A program made the position numbers and the translations under genes. A stretch of 64,000 nt of DNA. It comes from Palsa-504 sp963818225 (GTDB taxonomy: Bacteria; Actinomycetota; Actinomycetes; Streptosporangiales; Streptosporangiaceae). Each line of letters opens with the position of its first letter. The stretch's first letter is position 1. Where the stretch lies: positions 496,001-560,000 of the forward strand of contig CAWFRO010000011.1 in assembly GCA_963818225.1 (NCBI GenBank). Reading direction: 5' to 3'. Below the pieces are notes generated by a model, which was not told the origin of the DNA, ran no database searches, and was given only the letters and a program-made list of their open reading frames with translations. Shown here one piece after another: positions 45,730 through 53,083 of the stretch.

Positions 45730-47130
45730 ATGCTGGGAATCGGCGTGTTCTGCGCGGGGGTGGTGGTGAGCCTGGCCGCGAGCTGGCTGCTGGTCACCCG
45801 GCTCGAGCGGCTCGGTGAGCGAGCTGGTTTCTCCGAGGCCTGGCTGGGATTGGTTGCCGCGCTGGCCGCTGACGCCCCGGAGATCACCTCCGCGGTGACC
45901 GCACTGTCCCGCGGCCAGGCGAGCGTCGGCGCGGGGGTCGTGATCGGGTCTAACGTGTTCAACCTGGCCGCGCTGCTCGGGCTGGCCGCGGTGGTGGCCG
46001 GGTGGATCGGCTTCCACCGCCGGGTCGTGGTCCTGGCCGGGATACCCGCGGTGTGGATCGCGGCGGTGTGCCTGCTCACGGTCGGGACGGTGGTGGGCCC
46101 GGCGGCCGGGCTCGCCCTGACCATGGTGGTACTGGTGCCGTATGTGGCGGTCCTGGGCATGCGCCGGGCGCGGATGGAGCGCCTGCGGCTGCCCGGCAGG
46201 TGGGTCCAGTGGCTGGTGGCAGCGGTCCACGAGGAGGAGACCGAGCTGCTGGCGGCGATCAGGCCCCGCCGGGGCGGCTGGCGGGACGCGATCGCCGCGG
46301 CCGCGGCGCTGCTCGTGGTGATCGGCGCGAGCACGGTGATGGAGGTGGCCGCCACGACCCTGGGCCGCCGGTACGCGATCGCGGACATCATCACCGGCGG
46401 CCTGGTCCTAGCCGTGGTGACCAGCCTGCCAAACGCGGTAACGGCGGTCTACCTGGCCCGGCGGGGCCGCGGCGCCGCGGTGCTCAGTACCGCGCTGAAC
46501 AGCAATGCGATCAACGTGGTGGCCGGGCTGCTGATCCCGGCGTGCCTGGCCGGGCTCGGGCCGCGTTCCGGGCAGGGCACCCTGGTAGCCGCGTGGTACG
46601 CAGGCCTGACCGTGCTCGCGCTCGCCCTGGCATTCCGCGGACGCGGCCTGGGCCGCCTATCAGGCGCGGCGATCATCGCGGGATACCTGGCCTTCGTGAC
46701 CGCCCTGATCATCACCGTGGACCAAGGAAGCGTCCGCCCGGCCACGGCCGTCATCCCCGCCGCCGTGATTACTGCAGCCGGTGCGGTGCTGCTCACCTGG
46801 CCACGGCCCAGACCCGGACGGCCTGTGGCAGCAGCAGTCGTTGCTGCCCGGATGGAGCATCGGCCGCCTATGGCGCCTCAGCCTCATCTCATACGCTGTA
46901 ATAGCGGCCTGCGACACCGCCAGCGGCCCGCACCTGATCCTGATTGGCCTGCTGATCATTGGGCCGCTCAGCGCGCTGCTCACCGCCCGGTGGACCCTAG
47001 CCGCCACAGCAAGCGGCGTGGCGATTGCCCTCGGCGATCGCCCTCGGGGTGCCAGACCAGATTTTCGCCACCCTCACCCAGTACATCTTCCTGGCTTCCG
47101 TCGCCGCCGTCGGGACGACCGCCACCGTAG
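45730..47130 (+). CDS. Ca2+/cation antiporter (CaCA family), C-terminus probably frameshifted
   Basis: The two alpha-repeats of the sodium/calcium exchanger family are clear: LAADAPEITSAVTALSRGQA with GAGVVIGSNVFNLAALLGL, and VTSLPNAVTAVYLARRGRGA with ALNSNAINVVAGLLI, facing each other in the membrane to form the ion site. About ten helices end near residue 358 (AAVITAAGAVLLTWPRPRPG). Beyond this the frame reads Arg/Pro-rich residues that overlap another gene's frame, so the natural end is close to 46810 and the last 100 residues are an artefact of a lost stop. It exchanges Na+ or H+ for Ca2+ or another divalent ion. A decayed relative lies at 51690-52475. Confidence 0.82.
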   Translation: MLGIGVFCAGVVVSLAASWLLVTRLERLGERAGFSEAWLGLVAALAADAPEITSAVTALSRGQASVGAGVVIGSNVFNLAALLGLAAVVAGWIGFHRRVVVLAGIPAVWIAAVCLLTVGTVVGPAAGLALTMVVLVPYVAVLGMRRARMERLRLPGRWVQWLVAAVHEEETELLAAIRPRRGGWRDAIAAAAALLVVIGASTVMEVAATTLGRRYAIADIITGGLVLAVVTSLPNAVTAVYLARRGRGAAVLSTALNSNAINVVAGLLIPACLAGLGPRSGQGTLVAAWYAGLTVLALALAFRGRGLGRLSGAAIIAGYLAFVTALIITVDQGSVRPATAVIPAAVITAAGAVLLTWPRPRPGRPVAAAVVAARMEHRPPMAPQPHLIRCNSGLRHRQRPAPDPDWPADHWAAQRAAHRPVDPSRHSKRRGDCPRRSPSGCQTRFSPPSPSTSSWLPSPPSGRPPP

Positions 47131-47163
47131 GCGCGGCCATCCTCCAGCACCGACACTCCTGAT
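46838..47163 (+). pseudogene. Membrane sensor fragment (N-terminal TM part of a PP2C/SpoIIE-like protein)
   Basis: Plus-strand frame: LPGWSIGRLWRLSLISYAVI, ASGPHLILIGLLIIGPLSAL, LTARWTLAATASGVAIAL, and after one extra G near 47035 the continuation GVPDQIFATLTQYIFLASVA, VGTTATVGAAILQHRHS and TGA 47161. Four helices in about 108 residues, the typical membrane input of actinomycete SpoIIE-type phosphatases, whose C-terminal catalytic domain is missing. It overlaps the read-through tail of the cation exchanger. Probably a truncated remnant; the domain naming is by resemblance. Confidence 0.5.
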
Positions 47164-47529
47164 CGCAGCAGGGCGCACATCGGTGCCCGCAGGCCGGACA
47201 GCCAACCGTGTAACAATCGCCGTCGATAGCGCGCACCTATGGACGGTCGGTCGCAGATCACGCGTGCTGCGGTCCAGTGAGAACCCACCCTGGAAGCTGC
47301 CGCCGCTTTCCACCAGCAACTCCACGTCGCCCTCCGCCGGGAGGCCCTCGCCGTCCGCTGCCCAGCGCAGTTGCCCGAAGGTGACCGAACCGTCGCGCTG
47401 CAGCCGGGCGGGCCGGCCGAGCCCGGCGACGCCGTACTGGAAGATCCACGACCGCAGCGACAGCAGCTGCACGAGCTGGCTGCTGACCTGGCCGATCAGC
47501 GCCCCTTCGGCTAGGAAACCAGCCACCAT
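47074..47529 (-). CDS. Hypothetical protein, convergent with sensor remnant
   Basis: From ATG 47529: MVAGFLAEGALIGQVSSQLV, QLLSLRSWIFQYGVAGLGRP, ARLQRDGSVTFGQLRWAADG, EGLPAEGDVELLVESGGSFQ, GGFSLDRSTRDLRPTVHRCA. Up to about residue 100 the codon use is good; after VHRCALSTAIVTRL the sequence becomes Arg-rich, so a frameshift near 47220 is likely. The amino-terminal half resembles the C-terminal part of some actinomycete sensor proteins, but no family is assigned. It overlaps the sensor remnant tail to tail. Confidence 0.45.
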   Translation of the reverse strand: MVAGFLAEGALIGQVSSQLVQLLSLRSWIFQYGVAGLGRPARLQRDGSVTFGQLRWAADGEGLPAEGDVELLVESGGSFQGGFSLDRSTRDLRPTVHRCALSTAIVTRLAVRPAGTDVRPAAIRSVGAGGWPRLRWRSSRRRRRKPGRCTG

Positions 47530-47709
47530 AAGTGATGCACGAACCACGAATCGTTCGGAGGAATTCTTTTTCAGAACGGGCCGTGGCTCGCGGCCCTGCC
47601 GGAGGGACGCCCGGCGTTTCGCGGCGTTTCCGGCCGGACGGTCGGCTAACGGCCCGGGCACGGCAGGATCCGCCGCGCCCAGCAGGAGGAGGAAGGTGCG
47701 GTCGATCGC

Positions 47710-47985
47710 CTACGCGGCTTCCTCGATGGTCATCGGTCCGGCCTTGACCGCTTCATCGGCGGCCCGGCCCAGCGCGAGGCCGGCGGTCAGTAGCCAGGCG
47801 GGCGGCAGGGTGGCGTCGATGTCGCCGCTGACCTGGCCGCGGCGTGGCGGGTAGCGTCCTGCTCCGGGCTGACCGCGGGGAGGCGCCAGAAGAACCAGTA
47901 GCGGGCGGCCAGCTGCCAGTCGGCCTCGAGCAGCCGGGCCAGCGCGGCTGCCGATGACAGGTCGTCGAGCCCGCCAACGTCGGAG
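47710..47985 (-). pseudogene. TetR-family regulator, C-terminal fragment
   Basis: Minus strand: ALARLLEADWQLAARYWFFW then RLPAVSPEQDATRH, and after a frame break GDIDATLPPAWLLTAGLALG, RAADEAVKAGPMTIEEAA with the stop at 47710. The pattern is the ligand-binding half of a TetR regulator; its HTH half is absent. It lies directly downstream of a second, nearly complete tetR gene in the same orientation. Confidence 0.5.
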
Positions 47986-47992
47986 GCTGCGG

Positions 47993-48595
47993 TCAGTTCG
48001 GCGGTGGCGTGCTCCAAAGAGCGAGGAGGGTGTCGACCGCGGTCTGGAGAGGACGGATGTCCTGCTCGACCTGGGCGAGCAGGAGGCCACCCTGGAGCGC
48101 GGCGAGCAGAGTGATGGCGTAGTCGTCCGCATCGATGCCGGCTGGGAGGCGCCTGGCGGCCTGGAGCCTTTGCAGGCCGTCGCTGATGGCGGCTGACCAC
48201 TGGCCGAATCCAGCGGCGATCTGGGCGCGTGCGCGCGGGTCGGTCTCGGCGAGCTGCGCGGCGAGCGAGCCGAGCGGGCAGCCGCCCTTGCCGTTGCTGC
48301 TCTTGGCCTGGGCGATTATCGTGTCGCGCCAGGTCCGGAGTCCTTCGGCGGCTGCCGAGGTCGGCTTGCCGCTGGTTGTCGGTGATGGTGTGGGCCTGGT
48401 GGTCGATGACCGCCTGCACGAGGTTGTCCTTGTCCGGGAAGTAGTGGTACAGCTGCGATCCGCTGACCTCTGCCGCGGCCTTGACGTCTTCCAGCGTGGT
48501 GCCCGCGACACTTCGCTCGTGGATCAGCCGGGCGGCCGCCTCAACGATCCGGGTCCGGGTGCGCTCCCCTTTAGGAGTCAGCCTTGGCTGGTCAC
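47993..48595 (-). pseudogene. TetR/AcrR family regulator, two frameshifts
   Basis: From GTG 48595, MTSQ, then with one missing base RLTPKGERTRTRIVEAAARL, IHERSVAGTTLEDVKAAAEV, SGSQLYHYFPDKDNLVQAVI (complete TetR HTH), DHQAHTITDNQRQADLGS. A second indel near 48365 leads to AAEGLRTWRDTIIAQAKSS, GCPLGSLAAQLAETDPRARA, IAAGFGQWSAAISDGLQRLQ and LLAALQGGLLLAQVEQDIRP, ending STPPPN. The full length is the normal 195-200 residues. It is divergent from the NmrA-like gene and a palindrome lies between them. It would repress that gene; as written the protein is broken. Confidence 0.75.
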
Positions 48596-48663
48596 GTGCG
48601 TCACTGGCTCATGTGTCACTCTACCATTTTCTGAGTTTGACAACCCAGTCTGCAGCCTGTCAG

Positions 48664-48683
48664 AATGGGTTGTGTAACCCATT
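48664..48683. promoter_or_regulatory. TetR operator palindrome
   Basis: AATGGGTT (48664-48671), spacer GTGT, AACCCATT (48676-48683): a perfect 8-bp inverted repeat between the divergent tetR and NmrA-like genes, 24 bp before the latter's ATG. TTGACA at 48637-48642 with 17-18 bp spacing to TCAGAAT gives a plausible promoter partly overlapped by the palindrome. Confidence 0.7.
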
Positions 48684-48707
48684 CAAGCGAGCAGAGGGCG
48701 GCTTACA

Positions 48708-49551
48708 GTGATCCTTGTGACCACAGCCGGGAAGGTCGGCTCCGAGACGGTCCGCCTGCTCAGGCAGCGGGACGTGCCCGTCCGGGTGCTGGTGCGCGAC
48801 GCGGCGAAGGCGAAGGTCCTGGCTGAGGCGGGCGCGGAGGTCGCCGTCGGCGACCTGGACGTGCCCGCGAGCCTCGACGAGGCGATGACAGGGCGTCCAG
48901 ACCGTGGTGCTGGTCAGCCCGGCCATGCCCGCTCAGGAGCTGAATGTCATCCGCAGCGCCGCCCGCGCTGGGGCCGGGCACGTCATCAAGGCGACCAGTA
49001 AGGCCTCGGCAGACTCGCCCATCGCCCGGCGGCGCTGGCAGGCCGAGATCGAGGCGGGCCTGGCCGCCTCCGCAATCCCGCACACACTCTTGCGGTCCAA
49101 TGCCTATATGCAGAACGTCCTGATGCTGGCCCCGGCGATCACCGCAACGAGCAGCTTCGGTTCCGCGGCCGGCAAAGGCCGCACCGGGATGGTCGACGCC
49201 CGCGACGTCGCCGCGGTAGCCGCCGAGATCGCCATCTCCCCCGCCGCGCAGGCCGGCCAGACCTACTGGCTCACCGGGCCCGGACTGATCTCCAACTACG
49301 ACGTGGCCGCCGTGCTATCCAGCCTGCTCGGCCGGGCCATTACCTACCGCGAGCTCACCTTCGAGGAGAACAGGGACGCTATGATCCGCGCGGGCGTCCC
49401 GGCGGCGATCGCGGAGATGAATGCCCAGGCATTCAGCCTGACCGCCGAAGGCGATGCCGAGTGGGTCACCGATGATGTCCCGTCACTCCTCGGTCGCCCG
49501 GCCCGCTCTTTCCAGGAGTTCGCCGCCGACCACGCCGCCGCATTCTCCTGA
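48708..49551 (+). CDS. NmrA-like NAD(P)-binding protein (quinone-reductase type), one frameshift
   Basis: About 280 residues. Rossmann start MILVTTAGKVGSETVRLLRQ (G-x-x-G-x-x-x), then VLVRDAAKAKVLAEAGAEVA and GDLDVPASLDEAMTG. One extra base near 48888 shifts the frame; the continuation QTVVLVSPAMPAQELNVIRS, AGHVIKATSKASADSPIARR, IPHTLLRSNAYMQNVLMLAP, ARDVAAVAAEIAI and TGPGLISNYDVAAVLSSLLG belongs to the NmrA/QOR2-like atypical SDRs that use NAD(P)H on quinones or act as redox sensors. Divergent from its TetR regulator. The second frame can also start at ATG 48904. Confidence 0.8.
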
Positions 49552-49611
49552 CGCCCGTCAGCGCACAGTTGATGCTGCTGGTACCGGTCGGCGAACTGGC
49601 GCAAGTCCACT

Positions 49612-49902
49612 TCATGTGCCTGACTGATCAAGCCGTTGTACTCGGGCGATAAATCCCGCCAACGTTCGACGGGCGAGTCGCTGGCGTTCCAGATCTGGCC
49701 GCTGTCTTGACTTGGCAGGCCTCAGCGGGGAGGCGGCTGACTGGCTGGGGGCCAGGAGCGCGCCGTGCTGGTAGCTGTGCACGAACTGCTGGTGCAGGGC
49801 GGTGACGACCTGCTCGGGGTTCTGGTCGCGGATCCAGGCCTGCATGGCGGCGTCGACTCCGCCGGGGCGGTACACGTTGACCGTGAGCCCGATGCCCCAC
49901 AT
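49612..49902 (-). CDS. Hypothetical protein, weak candidate
   Basis: MWGIGLTVNVYRPGGVDAAM, QAWIRDQNPEQVVTALHQQF and VHSYQHGALLAPSQSAASPL have good coding quality for about 65 residues; the rest is Arg/Pro-rich. Its start overlaps the start of the opposite-strand zinc-finger gene by 11 bases. No known family. Confidence 0.3.
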   Translation of the reverse strand: MWGIGLTVNVYRPGGVDAAMQAWIRDQNPEQVVTALHQQFVHSYQHGALLAPSQSAASPLRPAKSRQRPDLERQRLARRTLAGFIARVQRLDQSGT

Positions 49903-50056
49903 CCTGCACGTCTACGTAGAGCTCGTCCTCGACGACGCATCCGGTACCGAGGCAGCCCGCCGCTACCCCGGTGTCGCCGCGCACCTGCTCAGCTGCGGCC
50001 CGTGCGCCGAGGACTATCAAGGACTGCTCCTAGCAGCTCAGGCGACGCCGGAGTGA
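49892..50056 (+). CDS. Small putative anti-sigma-type zinc-finger protein
   Basis: 54 residues: MPHILHVYVELVLDDASGTE, AARRYPGVAAHLLSCGPCAE, DYQGLLLAAQATPE. The A-H-L-x-x-C-x-x-C pattern is that of zf-HC2 anti-sigma domains; the usual first Cys and preceding residues are absent, so the domain is either N-terminally truncated or degenerate. 151 bp upstream of the first peroxiredoxin-like gene. A role in redox-sensitive sigma control would fit the neighbours but is unproven. Confidence 0.45.
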   Translation: MPHILHVYVELVLDDASGTEAARRYPGVAAHLLSCGPCAEDYQGLLLAAQATPE

Positions 50057-50206
50057 TCGGCCATCTCCCGGCGCACAGGTAAGACGCCGATCTGAACCGG
50101 CGCTCACCGTATAGGGTGCCGGGCCGGGAAGCCAAGGCCACGGCCCGCAGTCAAGCGCACGTGCCGGGCCGGGCACGGCCCGCAGTCAGCGTAGGGGAGC
50201 CCGGGA

Positions 50207-50872
50207 ATGACCAGTCTATCGACCATCGCCGGCCGCGTCGCCGCCATGCAGGCGACGAGAGCAGCCACGCCGCCAGACAAGGTCACGGCTGCGTTCAGCC
50301 GTGAACAGGCTGAACTGGCTGCCGGCGGCCTGCCAGCCGGCGTGGCTGCTGCCGGGACCGTCCTGCCCGACACCGGCCTGCTCGACCCGCAGGCGGCAGC
50401 CACCACTCTGTACGCCGTCACGGGCGACGGCACGGCGGTTCTGATCTTCTACCGGGGTGCCTGGTGCCCGTACTGCAACATCGCCCTGTTCGCCTACCAG
50501 GGGGACCTGCTCCCGCAGCTCACCGAACGCGGTGTCCGGCTGGTCGCGATCAGCCCGCAGAAGCCAGACGGATCGCTGAGCATGCAGCAGAAGCACAACC
50601 TGGCCTTCACGGTGGTCTCCGACCCCGGCAACGTCATCGCCCGCCGGCTGGGCATCCTCACCCAGCCGTCCCCGGAGGCCCGAGCCGCTCAGCTTCAGCT
50701 GGGACTAGACCTGACCAGCGTCAACGCTGACGGCACCGTCGCGCTGCCGATGCCCGCCACCGTCATCCTCGACGCTAGCCACACCGTACGGTGGATCGAC
50801 GTCCACCCCGACTACACCAGCCGCAGCGAACCCCAGCAGATCCTCGACGCCCTCGACCAGGCCAGCGGCTGA
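50207..50872 (+). CDS. Peroxiredoxin-like (AhpC/TSA-type) protein
   Basis: 221 residues. A thioredoxin-fold domain with the active-site motif FYRGAWCPYCNIALFAYQGD (C-x-x-C near residue 90), preceded by an N-terminal helical region of about 60 residues and the strand DGTAVLIF. Later elements VRLVAISPQKPDGSLSMQQK, HNLAFTVVSDPGNVIARRLG and VILDASHTVRWIDVHPDYTS are typical of the AhpC/TSA-like redoxins that follow the W-C-P-Y-C type. It reduces peroxides or disulphides. GGGAGCCCGGG lies before the ATG 50207. A second member follows 330 bp later. Confidence 0.88.
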   Translation: MTSLSTIAGRVAAMQATRAATPPDKVTAAFSREQAELAAGGLPAGVAAAGTVLPDTGLLDPQAAATTLYAVTGDGTAVLIFYRGAWCPYCNIALFAYQGDLLPQLTERGVRLVAISPQKPDGSLSMQQKHNLAFTVVSDPGNVIARRLGILTQPSPEARAAQLQLGLDLTSVNADGTVALPMPATVILDASHTVRWIDVHPDYTSRSEPQQILDALDQASG

Positions 50873-51202
50873 CCAGCGCCGATCCGGCGTCCGGAACCCT
50901 CCCCGGCGCTTCGTCCGCTCCGCGCTTACCGGCGTCAAGACCAGCCTGGCCGCAACTGGCCGCTCAGTGCTCGTCCTGGCGAGGAAGACGGAGCCAGCCG
51001 CATCGGGTTGCCGACCAGGTCAGGCTCCGGGATCCGGCGAGCCGGTGGTATCCGGGCGGCCCAGTACGGCGGGCGAGCGCAGGTGCCATGCCTGGGAGCG
51101 GCGTAGCGCGAGAGGTAAGACCGTCTGCCGCGGCGGCGCTAACCACACGATGGTCCGGCACCCGCCGGACGCACGTCCGCGAGCCGATCAAGGAGAGCTG
51201 TT
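50873..51202. other. Intergenic region between the two redoxin genes
   Basis: No gene. AAGGAGAG lies 8-9 bases before the ATG at 51203, a strong ribosome-binding site. No promoter identified. Confidence 0.35.
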
Positions 51203-51685
51203 ATGCCGCTGCTGAGCCCCGGAGACTCGTTTCCGGCCATTCCCCTGACCCCGCCCGGCGGCCCGGCCCTGACCCTGCTGGACGTGTTTGACGGCGACTT
51301 CGGTGTCGTGCTGTTCTTCCGCGGGGCGTGGTGCCCGTACTGCAACGCGCAGCTGCGCGCCTTCCAGCGTGCCGGTGACAGCCTCGCCGACGCCGGGGCC
51401 AAGGTCGCGGCGCTGTCGATTGACGACGAGCCCACCACCGCCGGGCTGATCGCCAAGCACGGCCTGACCTTCCCCGTCGGGCACAGCGCCGACGCCCGCG
51501 CCATCGCCGGGCTCACCGGCGCGTTCGTCGATCCTGGCCGGGGCTTCCTGCAGTCCACTGGGTTCGTCCTCGGCCCGGCCGGCCAGGTCGTGGTCAGCGT
51601 GTACTCCAGCGGCGCCATCGGCCGGCTCGTCCCCGAAGACGTGATCGGCTTGGTCCGCTACCTGCGTGAGCACGCGGCAGCCTGA
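51203..51685 (+). CDS. Peroxiredoxin-like redoxin
   Basis: 160 residues: MPLLSPGDSFPAIPLTPPGG, then GVVLFFRGAWCPYCNAQLRA with the C-x-x-C centre (about 43-51), GAKVAALSIDDEPTTAGLIA, LTFPVGHSADARAIAGLTGA and FVLGPAGQVVVSVYSSGAIG. It shares the GAWCPYC motif with the preceding gene but lacks its N-terminal extension. A peroxidase/disulphide reductase role in oxidative stress; the pair could work on different peroxides. The frame is intact. Confidence 0.9.
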   Translation: MPLLSPGDSFPAIPLTPPGGPALTLLDVFDGDFGVVLFFRGAWCPYCNAQLRAFQRAGDSLADAGAKVAALSIDDEPTTAGLIAKHGLTFPVGHSADARAIAGLTGAFVDPGRGFLQSTGFVLGPAGQVVVSVYSSGAIGRLVPEDVIGLVRYLREHAAA

Positions 51686-51689
51686 CGAT

Positions 51690-52475
51690 GGCCGTCGCCA
51701 GCGGCTGGCCTGGGTAGCCTCCCGCAAGTGTCAACGCTGCGGACGAGCAGGGCGAGCCACCGGCCATGCCCCTGCGCATCATCGTGCTCGCCGACCCGGG
51801 CCGGCACCGGCGAGGCAGCGAACGCGACGGCCGCTGTTAGCCCCGTCACGATCGCCATCTGCGGCTGGGGGGCCGCGTGTAGGCCGACGCGAGCAGGGAC
51901 GGGGCGAAGAGGAGGTGGGCGGCTATGACCCACGTCGCTGTTCAGGGCGGTGCTCGGGGCCGCGGCGCCGCGGCCGCGGGCGGCCAGCAAGACGGCGGCG
52001 TCTTGCCGTTGTGCCCGCTGCGGCCGGATCGCCGCGTCTAGTTCCGGTTCCTCCTCGGGCACCGCACCCTGCTCGGCACCACGACCCTGCGGTGCGGGCG
52101 GATACGGCCCTCGACGGCCCAGTCCCAGCAGGATGGCTAGGTAAACACGTTGGACTCGATGACGACCCCAGCGCCGAGCCGCTGCTGGTGGTTGGCTATC
52201 ACGGTGACGTCCGCGTTCACCCCGGGCGCGTCCGCCCCGAGCGCCGCCACCAGGCCGAGCAGGGCCCTGGACAGGCCCAGGTACTCCCGGGACGACCGAC
52301 GGCCCAGGCCAGCTCTTGGAGTGCGGCGGCCGTTGACACACCCGGAAGGACCCGCTTCAGCGGGGTGACCGGCAGCCAGCTCACCCTCAGGCTGATGACC
52401 GCCCCGGCCGCGAATGCCACCGCCGCGACCGCCACGGACATCGCTGCCGACCCTCCTGACCTGCACAAGCACCAC
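51690..52475 (-). pseudogene. Decayed Ca2+/cation antiporter (CaCA) copy
   Basis: Minus strand: SVAVAAVAFAAGAVISLRVS (first helix), then in another frame LLGLVAALGADAPGVNADVT and QRLGAGVVIESNVF, clearly the first alpha-repeat of the exchanger at 45730 (LAADAPEITSAVTAL...GAGVVIGSNVF). Conserved residues are altered (APEIT to APGVN, GSN to ESN). Further down, 51658-52130, fragments exist in all frames with no second alpha-repeat. A clear pseudogene with at least three breaks. Confidence 0.7.
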
Positions 52476-52564
52476 GTGCGATCTGGCGCAGACCTAAGGT
52501 GCAGTAGCTGATAGAGTCGTCGTGCGATCATTGCAGTAGGCAAGTAAATTGAGGTGCATCGAGT

Positions 52565-53083
52565 ATGACGGAGCAGGCGGCGGACGAGGCCACGGTGGAC
52601 GCGGTGCTGACCGCGAGCCGGACCCTGATCGCGGTGGCCACCCAGTCGCTGGGCGCCGCGGCGGAGGACACCACCATCGCCCAGTACCGGGCGCTGGTGG
52701 TGCTCGCCTCCCGGGGGCCGCAGCGGATGACCGACCTGGCGGCGGCGCTGGCTGTCACGCCGTCCACCGCGGGCCGGATGTGCGACCGGCTGGTGCGCAA
52801 GGGCCTGATCCGCCGGCACCGCGCCCGCTCCGACCGCCGCGCGGTGCAGGTCTCCGTCACCGCCGCCGGGCGGGAGGTGGTAGACCAGGCCACCGCCCGC
52901 CGGCGGGCGTTGATCGCCGGCATCCTGGGCAAGCTCCCGGCACGGCAGCAGTCGGCCGTGGCCAGCGCGCTGGCGGCGTTCGCGGCGGCGGCCGGGGAAA
53001 TCCCCGACAGCCAGTGGCCTGCGCCGCCACCGACGGCGGAACGGGAGCCCGCGCACTCGGGCAGCCCAGAGGGACGATCATGA
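52565..53083 (+). CDS. MarR family regulator
   Basis: 172 residues. HTH region MTDLAAALAVTPSTAGRMCD, RLVRKGLIRRHRARSDRRAV, then QVSVTAAGREVVDQATARRR, the MarR wing and dimer helix. Its stop overlaps the start of the chloride channel gene by ATGA, so the two are co-translated; this is unusual since regulators of this type are more often divergent from the transporter. It probably controls its own operon in response to an anion, acid or phenolic signal. A short AT-rich zone (52528-52560, CAAGTAAATTGAGG) before the start is the likely promoter and operator. Confidence 0.9.
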   Translation: MTEQAADEATVDAVLTASRTLIAVATQSLGAAAEDTTIAQYRALVVLASRGPQRMTDLAAALAVTPSTAGRMCDRLVRKGLIRRHRARSDRRAVQVSVTAAGREVVDQATARRRALIAGILGKLPARQQSAVASALAAFAAAAGEIPDSQWPAPPPTAEREPAHSGSPEGRS

